Below, one piece after another: positions 25,421 through 36,231 of a stretch of DNA of 64,000 bases. The stretch spans positions 1,054,001 through 1,118,000 of the forward strand of contig NZ_JACHBS010000001.1 of assembly GCF_014200395.1 (NCBI RefSeq). The letters are read 5' to 3'. Both the position numbers and the translations under genes were made by a program. The stretch comes from Microcella frigidaquae (lineage in GTDB: Bacteria; Actinomycetota; Actinomycetes; Actinomycetales; Microbacteriaceae). How positions within the stretch are numbered: position 1 is the stretch's first letter; each line of letters starts with the position of its first letter. The notes under the pieces were generated by a model. It saw nothing but the letters and a program-made list of their open reading frames with translations. It was not told where the DNA came from and searched no databases.

Positions 25421-25609
25421 TCACACGCCGAGGGCGGTGAGCCCGCCGTACACGGCGTAGGCCGGCCAGACGATCGCCTGAAGCAGGCCGAGGATGACGC
25501 CCCAGAAGCTGCCGTCGCTCTGCCCGATGAAGTAGATCGCGGCGCCGATGTACGCGAGGAGGCCGGCGAAGCCCCACGTCGCGCCCTGCTGCACTGCCTT
25601 GCCTGCCAT
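25421..25609 (-). CDS. Small membrane protein
   Basis: A 62-residue hydrophobic protein with two membrane segments (WGFAGLLAYIGAAIYFIG and FWGVILGLLQAIVWPAYAVY) joined by a short SDGS loop. This architecture is seen in many small actinobacterial proteins of unknown function. ATG 25609 follows a GGAGGCCAC-like site on the coding strand. Confidence 0.75.
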   Translation of the reverse strand: MAGKAVQQGATWGFAGLLAYIGAAIYFIGQSDGSFWGVILGLLQAIVWPAYAVYGGLTALGV

Positions 25610-25681
25610 GGTGGCCTCCCGGGTCGGGTTCTGCTGCGGTCGCCTCAGGCTAGTGCGCGGCGCGCCGCCCTCGGGAGGGGG

Positions 25682-28072
<2,391 letters not shown>

Positions 28073-28118
28073 AGTCTGGCGCAGGGAGCGGCGCAGGGCG
28101 ATGCGGCATCATCAACGC

Positions 28119-29591
28119 ATGCGCGCATCCCGCACCCCCGAGGTCGACGCGGTCGTGGTCGGTGCCGGCCCGAACGGGCTGGTCGCGGCGGTACGGCTCG
28201 CCGAGGCGGGCCTGCGGGTGCTCGTGCTCGAGGCAGCCGAGCAGGCGGGCGGCGGGCTGCGCAGCGCCGAGGTGACCCTGCCCGGGTTCGTGCACGACCT
28301 CGGCGCGACCGTGCACGCGCTCGGTCTGGCGTCGCCGGCGATGCGGGCGCTCGCGCTGACGGAGCCCGGGCCCGACGGTCGCGCCGCGCTCGAGCTCGTG
28401 CATCCGCCCACGCCACTCGGCCACGCGATCGACGCCGGTCGCTCTGCGCTGCTGCACCGCTCGGTCGACGTGACGGCCGACGGGCTCGGCCGCGACGGAC
28501 GGGCCTGGCGCGGGATGCTCGCCCGCCTCTCGGCGAACTGGCCGGGCCTCGCCAGCTCGGTGCTCGACGCGACCCGGCTGCCGCCGCACGATCTGGGCGC
28601 GCTGCTCGGGTTCGGTGTGCGCGGGGTCTGGCCGGCCGCCCTCGTCGGCCGCACCGTGCTGCGCGACGAACCGGCGCGGGCGCTGCTCGCGGGGCTCGCC
28701 GCGCACGCCGCCGTGCCGCTGTCGCAGCCGCTGACGACCGGCATCGGGCTCATGCTCGGCGGGCTCGCGCACGGCGTCGGCTGGCCGGTCGCTCGCGGCG
28801 GGTCGCAGCGGGTCGCCGACGCCCTCGTCGCGCGGCTGCGCGCGGCCGGCGGCGAACTGCGCACCGGGCACCGCGTCGCCGCGCTCACCGAGCTGCCCTC
28901 GGCGCGCGTGACGCTGCTCGACCTCACCCCGCGGCAGGTGCTCGCGATCACCGGCGACGCGCTGCCCGCGCGCGAGGCGCGACGGCTCGCGCGATGGCGC
29001 TACGGCGCGGGCGTGTTCGCGGCGCACTGGGCGCTCGACGGCCCGGTGCCGTGGGCCGACCCCGCGCTCGCGGGCGCGGGCACCGTGCACATCGGCACGA
29101 GCGGGCAGATCGCCCGCACCGAGCGAGAGGCCGCCCGCGGCCGGCATGTCGACGACCCCTGGGTGCTCGCCGTGCAGGCGACCGTCGCCGACCCGACGCG
29201 CGCGCCCGTGGGCAAGCACACGCTGTGGGCGTACTGCCGGGTTCCGAACGGCAGCCCGGTGGATGCTCTGCCGCACCTCGAGCGCCAGCTCGAGCGCGTC
29301 GCGCCGGGGTTCCGCGACCGCGTGCTCGCGGTGCACCCGATGGGCCCGGCCGCCCTCGAGGCGTGGAACGCCAACCTCGTCGGCGGTGACATCGGCGGCG
29401 GCGCGACCGACTTGCGGCAGCTCGCCGCCCGACCGCGCCTGTCGCTCACACCGTGGGCGATGAACGCGCCGGGGCTGTACCTCTGCTCGTCGTCGACGCT
29501 GCCCGGCGGCGGAGTGCACGGCATGGGCGGCTGGAACGCCGCGGGTGCGGCGCTCGCCCGGCTCGGCGCGCGCTCGGGAGAAAGCGCGTAG
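28119..29591 (+). CDS. FAD-dependent oxidoreductase, phytoene desaturase-like
   Basis: A 490-residue flavoprotein. The dinucleotide-binding motif VVVGAGPNGLVAAVRLAEAG near the N-terminus, EAAEQAGGGLRSAE, and the C-terminal FAD-contact segment SSTLPGGGVHGMGGWNAAG are characteristic of the carotenoid desaturase/isomerase-like family. Length is typical. No crt genes accompany it, so an oxidation of an unknown lipid or isoprenoid is a safer statement than carotenoid synthesis. ATG 28119 leaves a short N-terminus ahead of the FAD motif and is 46 bp from the divergent UvrA-like gene. Confidence 0.88.
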   Translation: MRASRTPEVDAVVVGAGPNGLVAAVRLAEAGLRVLVLEAAEQAGGGLRSAEVTLPGFVHDLGATVHALGLASPAMRALALTEPGPDGRAALELVHPPTPLGHAIDAGRSALLHRSVDVTADGLGRDGRAWRGMLARLSANWPGLASSVLDATRLPPHDLGALLGFGVRGVWPAALVGRTVLRDEPARALLAGLAAHAAVPLSQPLTTGIGLMLGGLAHGVGWPVARGGSQRVADALVARLRAAGGELRTGHRVAALTELPSARVTLLDLTPRQVLAITGDALPAREARRLARWRYGAGVFAAHWALDGPVPWADPALAGAGTVHIGTSGQIARTEREAARGRHVDDPWVLAVQATVADPTRAPVGKHTLWAYCRVPNGSPVDALPHLERQLERVAPGFRDRVLAVHPMGPAALEAWNANLVGGDIGGGATDLRQLAARPRLSLTPWAMNAPGLYLCSSSTLPGGGVHGMGGWNAAGAALARLGARSGESA

Positions 29592-29660
29592 GGGCCCGTC
29601 TCCGCGCGATCGACGGCTGGTTGCGTCGGATCGTCGTGGGCCGTTGTCCCCGCGCCGCTG

Positions 29661-29750
29661 TTCTGTGCACGGCTGCCCTGTGCACGGCTGCTCTGTGCAC
29701 GGCCGTTCTGTGCGCGGCCGCTGTGTGCACCGCTGCCCTGTGCACAGCAC
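29661..29750. repeat. Six tandem copies of a 15-bp unit
   Basis: Six contiguous, slightly diverged copies of a 15-mer (consensus NNCTGTGCACGGCTG) fill 90 bp between two convergent genes. Each unit contains the palindrome TGTGCACR or a variant of it. There are no spacers. It may be a slippage-generated array or a set of protein binding sites. Confidence 0.85.
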
Positions 29751-29807
29751 CTTCCAGATCTGCGGATGAGACCGAACCGTCTTCAGGTTGATCCGCAGTT
29801 CTGGAAG
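29751..29807. terminator. 17-bp-arm inverted repeat after the tandem array
   Basis: CTTCCAGATCTGCGGAT (29751-29767) is mirrored by ATCCGCAGTTCTGGAAG (29791-29807) with one mismatch and a 23-nt loop. It starts at the very end of the 15-bp repeat array and lies between convergent genes, so it may act as a bidirectional terminator or be a remnant palindromic element. Confidence 0.55.
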
Positions 29808-29829
29808 TCACCCCGGAGCTCCGCGTCTC

Positions 29830-30244
29830 CTAGGGCGCGAAACGGACCTCCGATTCGCAGAAGACGGTCGAGCTCGCCTTCGTCGTGCGGCACGCGCCGT
29901 CCACGAGCGGACGGTCGCCGAGCGGCTGCGGCAGACGCACGGTCGCGAGAACCTCGTCGTTGCCCCGGCAATCGGCGGCCTCGGGCGGCCCGGGACTCAC
30001 CGTGATCGTGATCACCACCTCGCTGGCGAGCACCTCGACCGTCGGATCATCGATCCGTCCCGGTCAGGCCGTTGTTGCAGTCCAGTCGTGTGACAAGAAC
30101 GTCGATCGACGTGGCCGCCGCATCCGGTTCGGCACCCGGCGCAAGCCGCCACGTCGCGGTAGCGCCGCCGGGAGAGGGCTGCGCGCACCCGACGAGGGCG
30201 ACGGCGATCACCGACGCGGCGAGAGCATGCAACGCGAAAGTCAT
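29830..30244 (-). pseudogene. Lipoprotein gene interrupted by a frameshift
   Basis: ATG 30244 starts a lipoprotein signal peptide with lipobox ALVGC (Cys at residue 20), followed by a mature part ending TRLDCNNGLTG and a premature stop at 30047. The expected continuation (DPTVEVLASEVVITITVSPG, then CRGNDEVLATVRLPQPLGDR and LVDGACR, ending FCESEVRFAP) is in the next frame and runs to 29830. One nucleotide gained near 30050-30060 explains the break. All paired Cys of the intact domain are still present in the two frames, so the loss is recent or a sequencing error. Function of the family is unknown. Confidence 0.75.
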
Positions 30245-30282
30245 GCGGTCAGTATGCGGCCGCGATGCCCGACGGGTCAGGT

Positions 30283-31293
30283 TCAGCGCACAGTCTCGTC
30301 CCACCACCGCAGCACCCGCAGCGCGTGGAAGGTCAGCCACGGGGACGGTTCGCCGACGGGCACGTCGAGCGCGAACCAGACGCGGCCCGGGTAGTGGCGC
30401 TGCTGCATCCAGCGGCCATCGGGGTTCTGGGCGGCCCGGATGATCCCGATCGCGTCGGCCGCGCGCTCGTCGGGCGCGACCCCGTCGTGCAGGGATGCCC
30501 GTCGCAGGTAGTCGCACGCGGTGAGCGCCGTGTACACGTGCCGGAACGGGTAGCCGAAGTACTCGACCCACGGGCCGACGTGCTCGCCGGTCGACGCGCG
30601 GTAGAGCATCCGTCGACTCAGCAGGTACTCCTGCGCCGTGTGCCGCACCGCGCGCAGACTGTCGTCGCCGGTGCGCTCCTCCCAGTCGAGGATGCCCTTC
30701 AGCGCGTTGAGCGTCGAGTGGAAGCTCGACCGCACCGAGCCCTCGACCCACTCGCAGTTCCAGCCGCCGTCGGGCAGCTGGTGCTCGGCGAACCAGCGCG
30801 CGATCGCCGAGACGTCGGCCGCGGCCGCATCGCGCGGGCCCGCGCTGCCGAGCCAGGCGCCGTTGGCCAGCGTGAAGCCGTTGATGCACGCGTCGACCTC
30901 GCCGCCCCAGTAGGGCAGGTCGTCGTACTCCCAGCGCGCGTTCGCGGCGAGCTTCCCCGCAGTACCGGCGAGCGCCGGGGCGTCGAGCCCCCAGTCGCGC
31001 AGGGTGTTGAGCGACCAGGTCGTGGCCGTCCACGGCTGGCCCGCACCCTCGGCCGCTTCGGGCCCGTCGAAGTCGAAGTCGGCCGGAAAGTACGCGCCGC
31101 CCGCCCACTGCCCGTCGGCATCCTGGTGCGCGAGCAGGCGCGCCCCCATCCCCTCGGTCGCAACGCGGGCCCGCGTCGCCTCCCAGACGGCGGGCGGCTC
31201 ATCGAGCAGATCGCGCTCGACCTGCCAGCGCAGCGCCGGGTCGGTGTCGAGCATCCACTGCAGCACGGCGTCGGAGGGAGGCGGGGTGGTCAT
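30283..31293 (-). CDS. Squalene cyclase/prenyltransferase-fold protein
   Basis: A 336-residue alpha/alpha-toroid protein with repeats of the terpene cyclase type: DADGQWAGGAYF, LPDGGWNCEWVEGSVRSSFH and NPDGRWMQQRHYPGRVWF are QW-like motifs. It is much shorter than real squalene-hopene cyclases (about 630 residues) and lacks a recognisable DXDD catalytic motif, so a cyclase reaction is doubtful. It may be a carbohydrate or peptide binding toroid. It stands 38 bp upstream of the frameshifted lipoprotein, possibly one transcript. Confidence 0.78.
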   Translation of the reverse strand: MTTPPPSDAVLQWMLDTDPALRWQVERDLLDEPPAVWEATRARVATEGMGARLLAHQDADGQWAGGAYFPADFDFDGPEAAEGAGQPWTATTWSLNTLRDWGLDAPALAGTAGKLAANARWEYDDLPYWGGEVDACINGFTLANGAWLGSAGPRDAAAADVSAIARWFAEHQLPDGGWNCEWVEGSVRSSFHSTLNALKGILDWEERTGDDSLRAVRHTAQEYLLSRRMLYRASTGEHVGPWVEYFGYPFRHVYTALTACDYLRRASLHDGVAPDERAADAIGIIRAAQNPDGRWMQQRHYPGRVWFALDVPVGEPSPWLTFHALRVLRWWDETVR

Positions 31294-31330
31294 GCCGCGA
31301 GCGTAGCGCCGACATCAGACGGGAACGGGG

Positions 31331-31403
31331 TGGACCTGAGGGGATTCGAACCCCTGACCTCTTCATTGCGAACGAAGCGCGCTACCAACTGCGCCACAGG
31401 CCC
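31331..31403 (-). tRNA. tRNA-Ala, anticodon CGC
   Basis: A 73-nt cloverleaf on the minus strand. Acceptor arms GGGCCTG and CAGGTCC pair with the G3-U70 wobble that identifies alanine tRNA. The anticodon loop TTCGCAA gives anticodon CGC (reads GCG). The T-loop TTCGAAT and T-stem AGGGG/CCCCT are perfect. CCA is not encoded. Confidence 0.96.
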
Positions 31404-31487
31404 GTACGGCTCGACCACATTACCACCGCGGCAGGGGTGCCTCGAAACGCGCGACCGCCCGCGCCGGCGACCATGGGGCCGGGATGC

Positions 31488-32402
31488 TCAGCCCGCGGCC
31501 CGCCGCCGCTGCAGCACCTCGTCCAGGTCGGGAGCGCGCCCCGGCAGCCCCTCGATCACGCCCATGCGAGCGAAGCGGCTCGCCGCCGGCTGCTCGACCT
31601 CCCGCTCCGTCCCGTCCGACGTTCGGGAGGGCGCGCCAAGCGATGCCGCCGCGCGCTGAGCGCGCTCGGCCTCGGCCGCCGCTGCGGCGAGAGCGGCCGC
31701 ATGGTCGAGCGCGGGGGCCGCGGCACCCGCCGGCACGACGGGCGCGCTGAGGTAGGTGGGCTTGGGCAGGGGCACGGGCGTCCACTCCCGGCGCGCGGCC
31801 GTCGGCACGCGCGGGGCCTCCGGCGCGAGGTCGACGAACGAGGGCGAAGCGGTGCGCGCCACCGCCCCGGTGCGGCGGCGCTGCGCGCGCGCCAGGCTCG
31901 AGAGCAGCATCCCGCCGCTGACCGCGACGAAGGCGGCGAAACCCGACCACGCCCAGGCGCCGCTCGCGACCGCGATCGCGACGCCCACCAGCGCGAGCAG
32001 GGTCGTCAGCGAGGTGAGGGCGCGGGTGTGGCGCAGGCGGCGCTGACCCCGGCGGGCGGCGTCCATCTCGGCCATGAGGCCCGGCGCCGACTCGGCGAGC
32101 CGCGCCCGCAGAGCACGCTGCGCGGCGGCCTCACGGGCGCGCTCGATGGCGGCGAGCTCGCGCTGACGGGCCGCGAGCGAGCGCTGCTGGGCGGCGACGT
32201 CGCGGGCGGTCAGCTCGGCGCGCACCGCCTCGGGCACCTCGGCGGCGTGGGCCATGATGCGCAGCGTCTGCTGCAGCCGGATCGCGTTGCGCTCGGTCGC
32301 CAGGTACTCGCGGCGGCGGCGCCAGATCGGCACCAGGTAGACCAGCCACAGCACCGCGGCGAGGGCGATGAGCACCGCCGTGCCGCCACCCGTGGTCTCC
32401 AT
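31488..32402 (-). CDS. Conserved actinobacterial membrane protein, function unknown
   Basis: A 304-residue protein with one N-terminal membrane segment (TAVLIALAAVLWLVYLVPIW) followed by a basic RRRREYLATERNAIRL stretch, a long charged helix with many Ala/Arg/Glu, two further hydrophobic segments (TSLTTLLALVGVAIAVASGA and WAWSGFAAFVAVSGGML), and a Pro/Ala-rich disordered tail. It is upstream of tRNA-Ala in the direction of transcription. I do not recognise a domain. ATG 32402 puts the first membrane segment near the N-terminus. Confidence 0.8.
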   Translation of the reverse strand: METTGGGTAVLIALAAVLWLVYLVPIWRRRREYLATERNAIRLQQTLRIMAHAAEVPEAVRAELTARDVAAQQRSLAARQRELAAIERAREAAAQRALRARLAESAPGLMAEMDAARRGQRRLRHTRALTSLTTLLALVGVAIAVASGAWAWSGFAAFVAVSGGMLLSSLARAQRRRTGAVARTASPSFVDLAPEAPRVPTAARREWTPVPLPKPTYLSAPVVPAGAAAPALDHAAALAAAAAEAERAQRAAASLGAPSRTSDGTEREVEQPAASRFARMGVIEGLPGRAPDLDEVLQRRRAAG

Positions 32403-32472
32403 GCCGCCCACCGTACGAGGCGCGACCCGCGCGGCCCGGGAAGGTCGCGGAGTGTCTGTACACTCCGACATC

Positions 32473-33168
32473 GTGACCACTCCCGAAACCGCTTCATCCG
32501 CCCCCGCCACTCCCCTCACCCGACTGTTCAGCAACACCGAGCTGGTCATCGTGATCCTGCTCGGCATCGTCTCCGTCGCGACCGCCTGGGTCTCCTTCCA
32601 GGCCGCGCTGTACGACGGCCAGACCGCGAAGGCCCTCTCGCAGTCGCAGAGTGCGACGGCAGAAGCCGAATCGCTCTACCTCGAGGGCAACCAGGAGTAC
32701 GTGCAGGACGCCCAGACCCTCGCCCGCCTCACCGAGCTGCAGGCGCAGATCGACTTCGGAGACGCGGCGACCTCGGCCCTCGCTGCCGAGACGTACGACG
32801 CGCTGTTCTTCGTGGCCGTGAGCGAGCACTTCGGTGCGGCCATCGAGCGCGCCGCCGCCGCGAACGCCGCCGACCCGGAGTTCTACACGAGCCCCCTCGA
32901 TGACGAGGAGTACCAGAACGTGCTGTTCGGCGCCTACGGCGAGAAGAGCGAGGAGGCCGTGGCGCTGACCGCGCAGGCCGACGAGCTCGACGCGCGCGGC
33001 GACTGGCTGACGCTGACGACCGTGCTCATGGCGATCTCGTTGTTCCTGCTCGGTGTCGCGGCCGTGGTACGTAGCCGCCGCGTGCAGTACGCGCTCATCG
33101 GCATCGGGGCCGCGATCTTCATCTTCGCGGGCGGCCTCATGCTGACCGTGCCCGTGACCTGGGTCTAG
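32473..33168 (+). CDS. Membrane protein with periplasmic-type helical domain (DUF4337-like)
   Basis: A 231-residue protein with one membrane segment near the N-terminus (ELVIVILLGIVSVATAWVSF), a long helical region (QSATAEAESLYLEGNQEYVQ ... AIERAAAANAADP) and two C-terminal membrane segments. The N-terminal 'TAWVSFQAALYDGQTAKALS' stretch recalls DUF4337 proteins, whose function is unknown. GTG 32473 is chosen as start, 71 bp from the divergent gene. It overlaps the convergent acetyltransferase gene by 4 nt. Confidence 0.75.
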   Translation: MTTPETASSAPATPLTRLFSNTELVIVILLGIVSVATAWVSFQAALYDGQTAKALSQSQSATAEAESLYLEGNQEYVQDAQTLARLTELQAQIDFGDAATSALAAETYDALFFVAVSEHFGAAIERAAAANAADPEFYTSPLDDEEYQNVLFGAYGEKSEEAVALTAQADELDARGDWLTLTTVLMAISLFLLGVAAVVRSRRVQYALIGIGAAIFIFAGGLMLTVPVTWV

Positions 33169-33824
33169 CGGGCCGGCGGGAGGCTGAGCCCCCGGCGCGC
33201 GGCGATCTGGTCGATCTCCGGGACCGCCGCCGCGCCGGGAGGCACGCGCCCTGACCGCCAACGCTGCAGCACGCCCTGCGGCACCTCCTCGACGGTCAGC
33301 GCGAAGCAGAAGTGGTCGCGCCAGTCGCCGTTGATGTGGATGTACCGCCGCCGAAGCCCCTCGTACCGGAAGCCGAGCTTCTCGACCACGCGCAGTGAGG
33401 GAGCGTTCTCGGGCCGGATGCAGATCTCCATGCGGTGCAGGCCGACCGTGAAGAACACGTGGTCGGTGGCCAGCGCCACGGCCGTGGGCGTCAGACCGCG
33501 CCCGGCGAAGCCCGCGCCCACCCAGTAGCCGATCGTCGCCGAGGCGAGCGAGCCGAAGGTCATGCCGCTCACGTTGAGCTGACCGGCGAGCCGCCCCTCC
33601 GTCTCGATGATGAAGGGCAGGCCCGTTCCGGCACGCGCGGCCGCCAGCAGGCTGCGGATGCTCGCCTTCGTGTCCCACGACAGCGGCGCCTGCGGGCTCG
33701 TGGCCTCCCAGGGCCGCAGCCACGCGCGCGAGGCGATGAGCTCGCCTTCGAGCGCCCGGGCGTCGCGCACGCGGATCGGCCGAAGAACGGTCGCCCCGTC
33801 GCGCAGGGTCGGGATGCTCGCCAC
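33165..33824 (-). CDS. GNAT acetyltransferase, RimJ/RimL-like
   Basis: A 219-residue acetyltransferase. GYWVGAGFAGRGLTPTAVAL is the acetyl-CoA binding motif A, RMEICIRPENAPSLRVVEKLG is motif B, and FRYEGLRRRYIHINGDWRDH completes the RimJ/RimL-type domain that acetylates protein N-termini. GTG 33824 is preferred; the long upstream frame reads through galU antisense. It starts 4 bp after the galU stop codon on the same strand, so the two probably form an operon. Confidence 0.9.
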   Translation of the reverse strand: MASIPTLRDGATVLRPIRVRDARALEGELIASRAWLRPWEATSPQAPLSWDTKASIRSLLAAARAGTGLPFIIETEGRLAGQLNVSGMTFGSLASATIGYWVGAGFAGRGLTPTAVALATDHVFFTVGLHRMEICIRPENAPSLRVVEKLGFRYEGLRRRYIHINGDWRDHFCFALTVEEVPQGVLQRWRSGRVPPGAAAVPEIDQIAARRGLSLPPAR

Positions 33825-33828
33825 GCGT

Positions 33829-34719
33829 CTAGTCCAGGCTCGAGGCGAACTGCCGCAACCAGGGGCGCAGCTCCGGGCCCAGGTCGTCGCGCTCGACCGC
33901 GAGCTGCACGATCGCCTTGATGTAGTCGAGGCGGTCGCCGGTGTCGTACCGGCGACCGCGGAACACCACCCCGTAGACGCCGCCGTGCTCGGTGTCACCG
34001 GCCAGCTCGAGGAGGGCATCCGTCAGCTGGATCTCGCCGCCCTTGCCGGGCTGCGTGTGCTCGAGGATGTCGAAGATCTCGGGCCGCAGCACGTACCGGC
34101 CGATGACGGCCAGGTTCGACGGCGCAGTGCCGGGGGCAGGCTTCTCGACCAGGCTCGTGACGCGCACGACGTCGGGCTCGTCGGTCGGCTCGACCGTCGC
34201 GACCCCATAGAGATGCGCCTGCGCGGAATCGACCTCCATGAGGGCGATGACGCTCGTCTGCCGCTGCTCCTGCACCGCGATCATGCGGTCGAGCAGCGGA
34301 TCACCCGGGTCGATGATGTCGTCGCCGAGCAGCACCGCGAAGGGCTCGCGCCCGACGTGCATGTGCGCCCGCAGCACCGCGTGGCCGAGCCCGAGCGGGT
34401 CGCCCTGCCGCACGTAGTGCATGTCAGCGAGTCCGGTCGAGTACTCGACCTTGGCGAGCTTCTCGGTGTCGCCCTTGGCCTCGAGCGTCGCCTCGAGCTC
34501 GCCGACGCGATCGAAGTGGTTCTCGAGGGCGTTCTTGTTGCGGCCGGTGATCATCAGGACGTCGGTGAGACCGGCGGCGACGGCCTCCTCGACCACGTAC
34601 TGGATGGCCGGCTTGTCGACGACCGGCAGCATCTCCTTCGGCATCGCCTTCGTTGCCGGGAGGAACCGGGTTCCGAGCCCCGCAGCCGGGATGACGGCCT
34701 TCGTCAAACGCTGGGTCAT
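33829..34719 (-). CDS. galU: UTP-glucose-1-phosphate uridylyltransferase
   Basis: A 296-residue GalU that makes UDP-glucose. The nucleotide-binding signature AVIPAAGLGTRFLPATKAMP and KEMLPVVDKPAIQYVVEEA, the catalytic LLGDDIID (Asp pair) and SLVEKPAPGTAPSN follow in the normal order. ATG 34719 gives the expected N-terminus. It is divergent from the 5-formyl-THF cyclo-ligase gene by 37 bp and followed by a RimJ-like acetyltransferase, an arrangement often seen in Microbacteriaceae. Confidence 0.95.
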   Translation of the reverse strand: MTQRLTKAVIPAAGLGTRFLPATKAMPKEMLPVVDKPAIQYVVEEAVAAGLTDVLMITGRNKNALENHFDRVGELEATLEAKGDTEKLAKVEYSTGLADMHYVRQGDPLGLGHAVLRAHMHVGREPFAVLLGDDIIDPGDPLLDRMIAVQEQRQTSVIALMEVDSAQAHLYGVATVEPTDEPDVVRVTSLVEKPAPGTAPSNLAVIGRYVLRPEIFDILEHTQPGKGGEIQLTDALLELAGDTEHGGVYGVVFRGRRYDTGDRLDYIKAIVQLAVERDDLGPELRPWLRQFASSLD

Positions 34720-34756
34720 GGCCCCAGCGTATCGGGGCGGCTCTACGATGGGCATC

Positions 34757-35350
34757 ATGGCCCCGCAGCGCGACAGCGACCCGATCGCCGAGAAGCGGGC
34801 GCTGCGCGCCGAGCTGCGCGAGCGGCGGCGGATCCGCTCGCAGCACGAGCGCGACGCCGCCACCGAGGGTCTGACGCGCCAGCTGATCGCGCTCACCTCG
34901 ACCCTCGGGCCGAGCGCCCTGTCGTGTTACCTCGCGACCCGCGACGAGCCGGAGACCCGGCCGTTCCTGAGCTGGGCGGTGGAGCAGGGGATCCGCGTGC
35001 TGCTGCCGGTCTCGCGCGATGACGGCCTGCTCGACTGGGCCCCCTACGACAGCGACGACGAGGGTCTCGACGTCATCGGGATGCCCGTGCCCACGACCGA
35101 GCTGCTGGGCCCGATCGCCGTGAACGACGTCGGGCTGCTGCTCGTGCCCGCCGCCGCCGTCGACCGCTCGGGCATGCGCCTGGGCTGGGGGCGCGGGTAC
35201 TTCGACAAGACGCTCGGCTCGATGGACCGCCGCCCGCCGGTGTTCGCCGTCGTCTACGACAGCGAGGTGCACGACGCGCTGCCGCGCGAGGCGCACGATC
35301 AGGGCGTCGACGGGGTCGTCACGCCGTCGGGCATCCTCCGCTTCGACTGA
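34757..35350 (+). CDS. 5-formyltetrahydrofolate cyclo-ligase
   Basis: A 197-residue MTHFS-family enzyme that converts 5-formyl-THF to methenyl-THF with ATP. The N-terminal KRALRAELRERRR helix, SCYLATRDEPETRPF and the ATP/folate-binding C-terminal motif LGWGRGYFDKTL are diagnostic. An alternative ATG lies 9 nt upstream. The stop codon begins a 16-bp tandem duplication in the following spacer. Confidence 0.92.
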   Translation: MAPQRDSDPIAEKRALRAELRERRRIRSQHERDAATEGLTRQLIALTSTLGPSALSCYLATRDEPETRPFLSWAVEQGIRVLLPVSRDDGLLDWAPYDSDDEGLDVIGMPVPTTELLGPIAVNDVGLLLVPAAAVDRSGMRLGWGRGYFDKTLGSMDRRPPVFAVVYDSEVHDALPREAHDQGVDGVVTPSGILRFD

Positions 35351-35379
35351 GCACCGCTTCGGCTGAGCACCGCTTCGGC
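35348..35379. repeat. 16-bp tandem duplication after a stop codon
   Basis: TGAGCACCGCTTCGGC occurs twice head to tail directly after the cyclo-ligase coding end; the TGA of the first copy is the stop codon. This is a small local duplication with no evident function. Confidence 0.8.
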
Positions 35380-35442
35380 TGGCCCGGCCCCGGTCGGGCC
35401 GATACTGCGCGCCCCGTATCCTGGAGGACGGAGGTTTTCACG

Positions 35443-35730
35443 ATGCCCACGTACTCGTACCGCTGCACCGAATGCTCGACGGCGTTCGACATCCAGCAGG
35501 CCTTCACCGACGACGCGCTCACCGAGTGCCCGTCGTGCCAGGGCCGGCTGCGCAAGATCTTCTCGGCCGTCGGCGTCACCTTCAACGGCTCCGGCTTCTA
35601 CCGCACCGACAGCCGGTCGTCCGGGTCGACCGGCTCCGGGTCGGGCTCGTCCGGCTCGGGGGCATCGGGCTCGTCGGGCTCGGGCAGCTCGAGCTCCGCA
35701 TCCGCCGCCCCCGCCGCGACCAGCGCCTGA
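35443..35730 (+). CDS. FmdB-type zinc ribbon protein
   Basis: A 95-residue protein with the FmdB/regulatory-type zinc ribbon: MPTYSYRCTECSTAFDI and TECPSCQGRLRKIF give two CxxC pairs that bind zinc. The last 40 residues are a Ser/Gly low-complexity tail. Such proteins are small putative regulators of unknown target. ATG 35443 is preceded by GGAGG. It is followed 47 bp later by mscL on the same strand. Confidence 0.92.
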   Translation: MPTYSYRCTECSTAFDIQQAFTDDALTECPSCQGRLRKIFSAVGVTFNGSGFYRTDSRSSGSTGSGSGSSGSGASGSSGSGSSSSASAAPAATSA

Positions 35731-35777
35731 ACGGGGGCCCATGGCCCTGGCCCGTGGTCCGGGCCTAGCATCGACGC

Positions 35778-36200
35778 ATGCTCAAGGGTTTTCGTGAATT
35801 CATCCTGCGCGGCAACGTCATCGACCTCGCCGTGGCCGTCGTCATCGGAGCCGCCTTCACGGGCGTCGTGAACGCCATCGTCACTGGCGTCATCAACCCG
35901 GCGATCGGGGCGCTGTTCAACGCGGCGACCCTCGAGAAGGCGCTGCCGGTCGTGATCCCGACCGTCTCGGGCGGCGAGGCCGTGCTCTACTTCGGCGCGG
36001 TGCTCGGGGCCGTGCTGAACTTCCTCATCATCGCGGCCGTCGTCTACGTCGCTCTGGTCGCGCCGATGAACCACCTGCGGAGGGTCGCCGAGAAGAAGCG
36101 GCGGGCCGGCGAGACGGATGCGGAGCCCACGCCTCCGACCGAGCTCGAGCTGCTCGCGGAGATCCGCGACCTGCTCGGGAAGCGCGACGCCGCGGCCTAG
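35778..36200 (+). CDS. mscL: Large-conductance mechanosensitive channel
   Basis: A 140-residue MscL, a pentameric tension-gated channel that releases solutes during hypo-osmotic shock. The N-terminal GFREFILRGNVIDLAVAVVI with the pore-lining Gly residues, the second membrane segment LGAVLNFLIIAAVVYVALVA and the cytoplasmic helix ELELLAEIRDLLGKR are all present. Length is normal and the gene is intact, although an IS110 element begins just after the stop. Confidence 0.95.
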   Translation: MLKGFREFILRGNVIDLAVAVVIGAAFTGVVNAIVTGVINPAIGALFNAATLEKALPVVIPTVSGGEAVLYFGAVLGAVLNFLIIAAVVYVALVAPMNHLRRVAEKKRRAGETDAEPTPPTELELLAEIRDLLGKRDAAA

Positions 36201-36231
36201 ACGATATGGGTCTTCGGTCTGGTTCTTGAGG

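Noticed and set aside
29661..29750. CRISPR array
   Set aside because: The six 15-bp units are contiguous with no spacers, and no cas genes are in the window.
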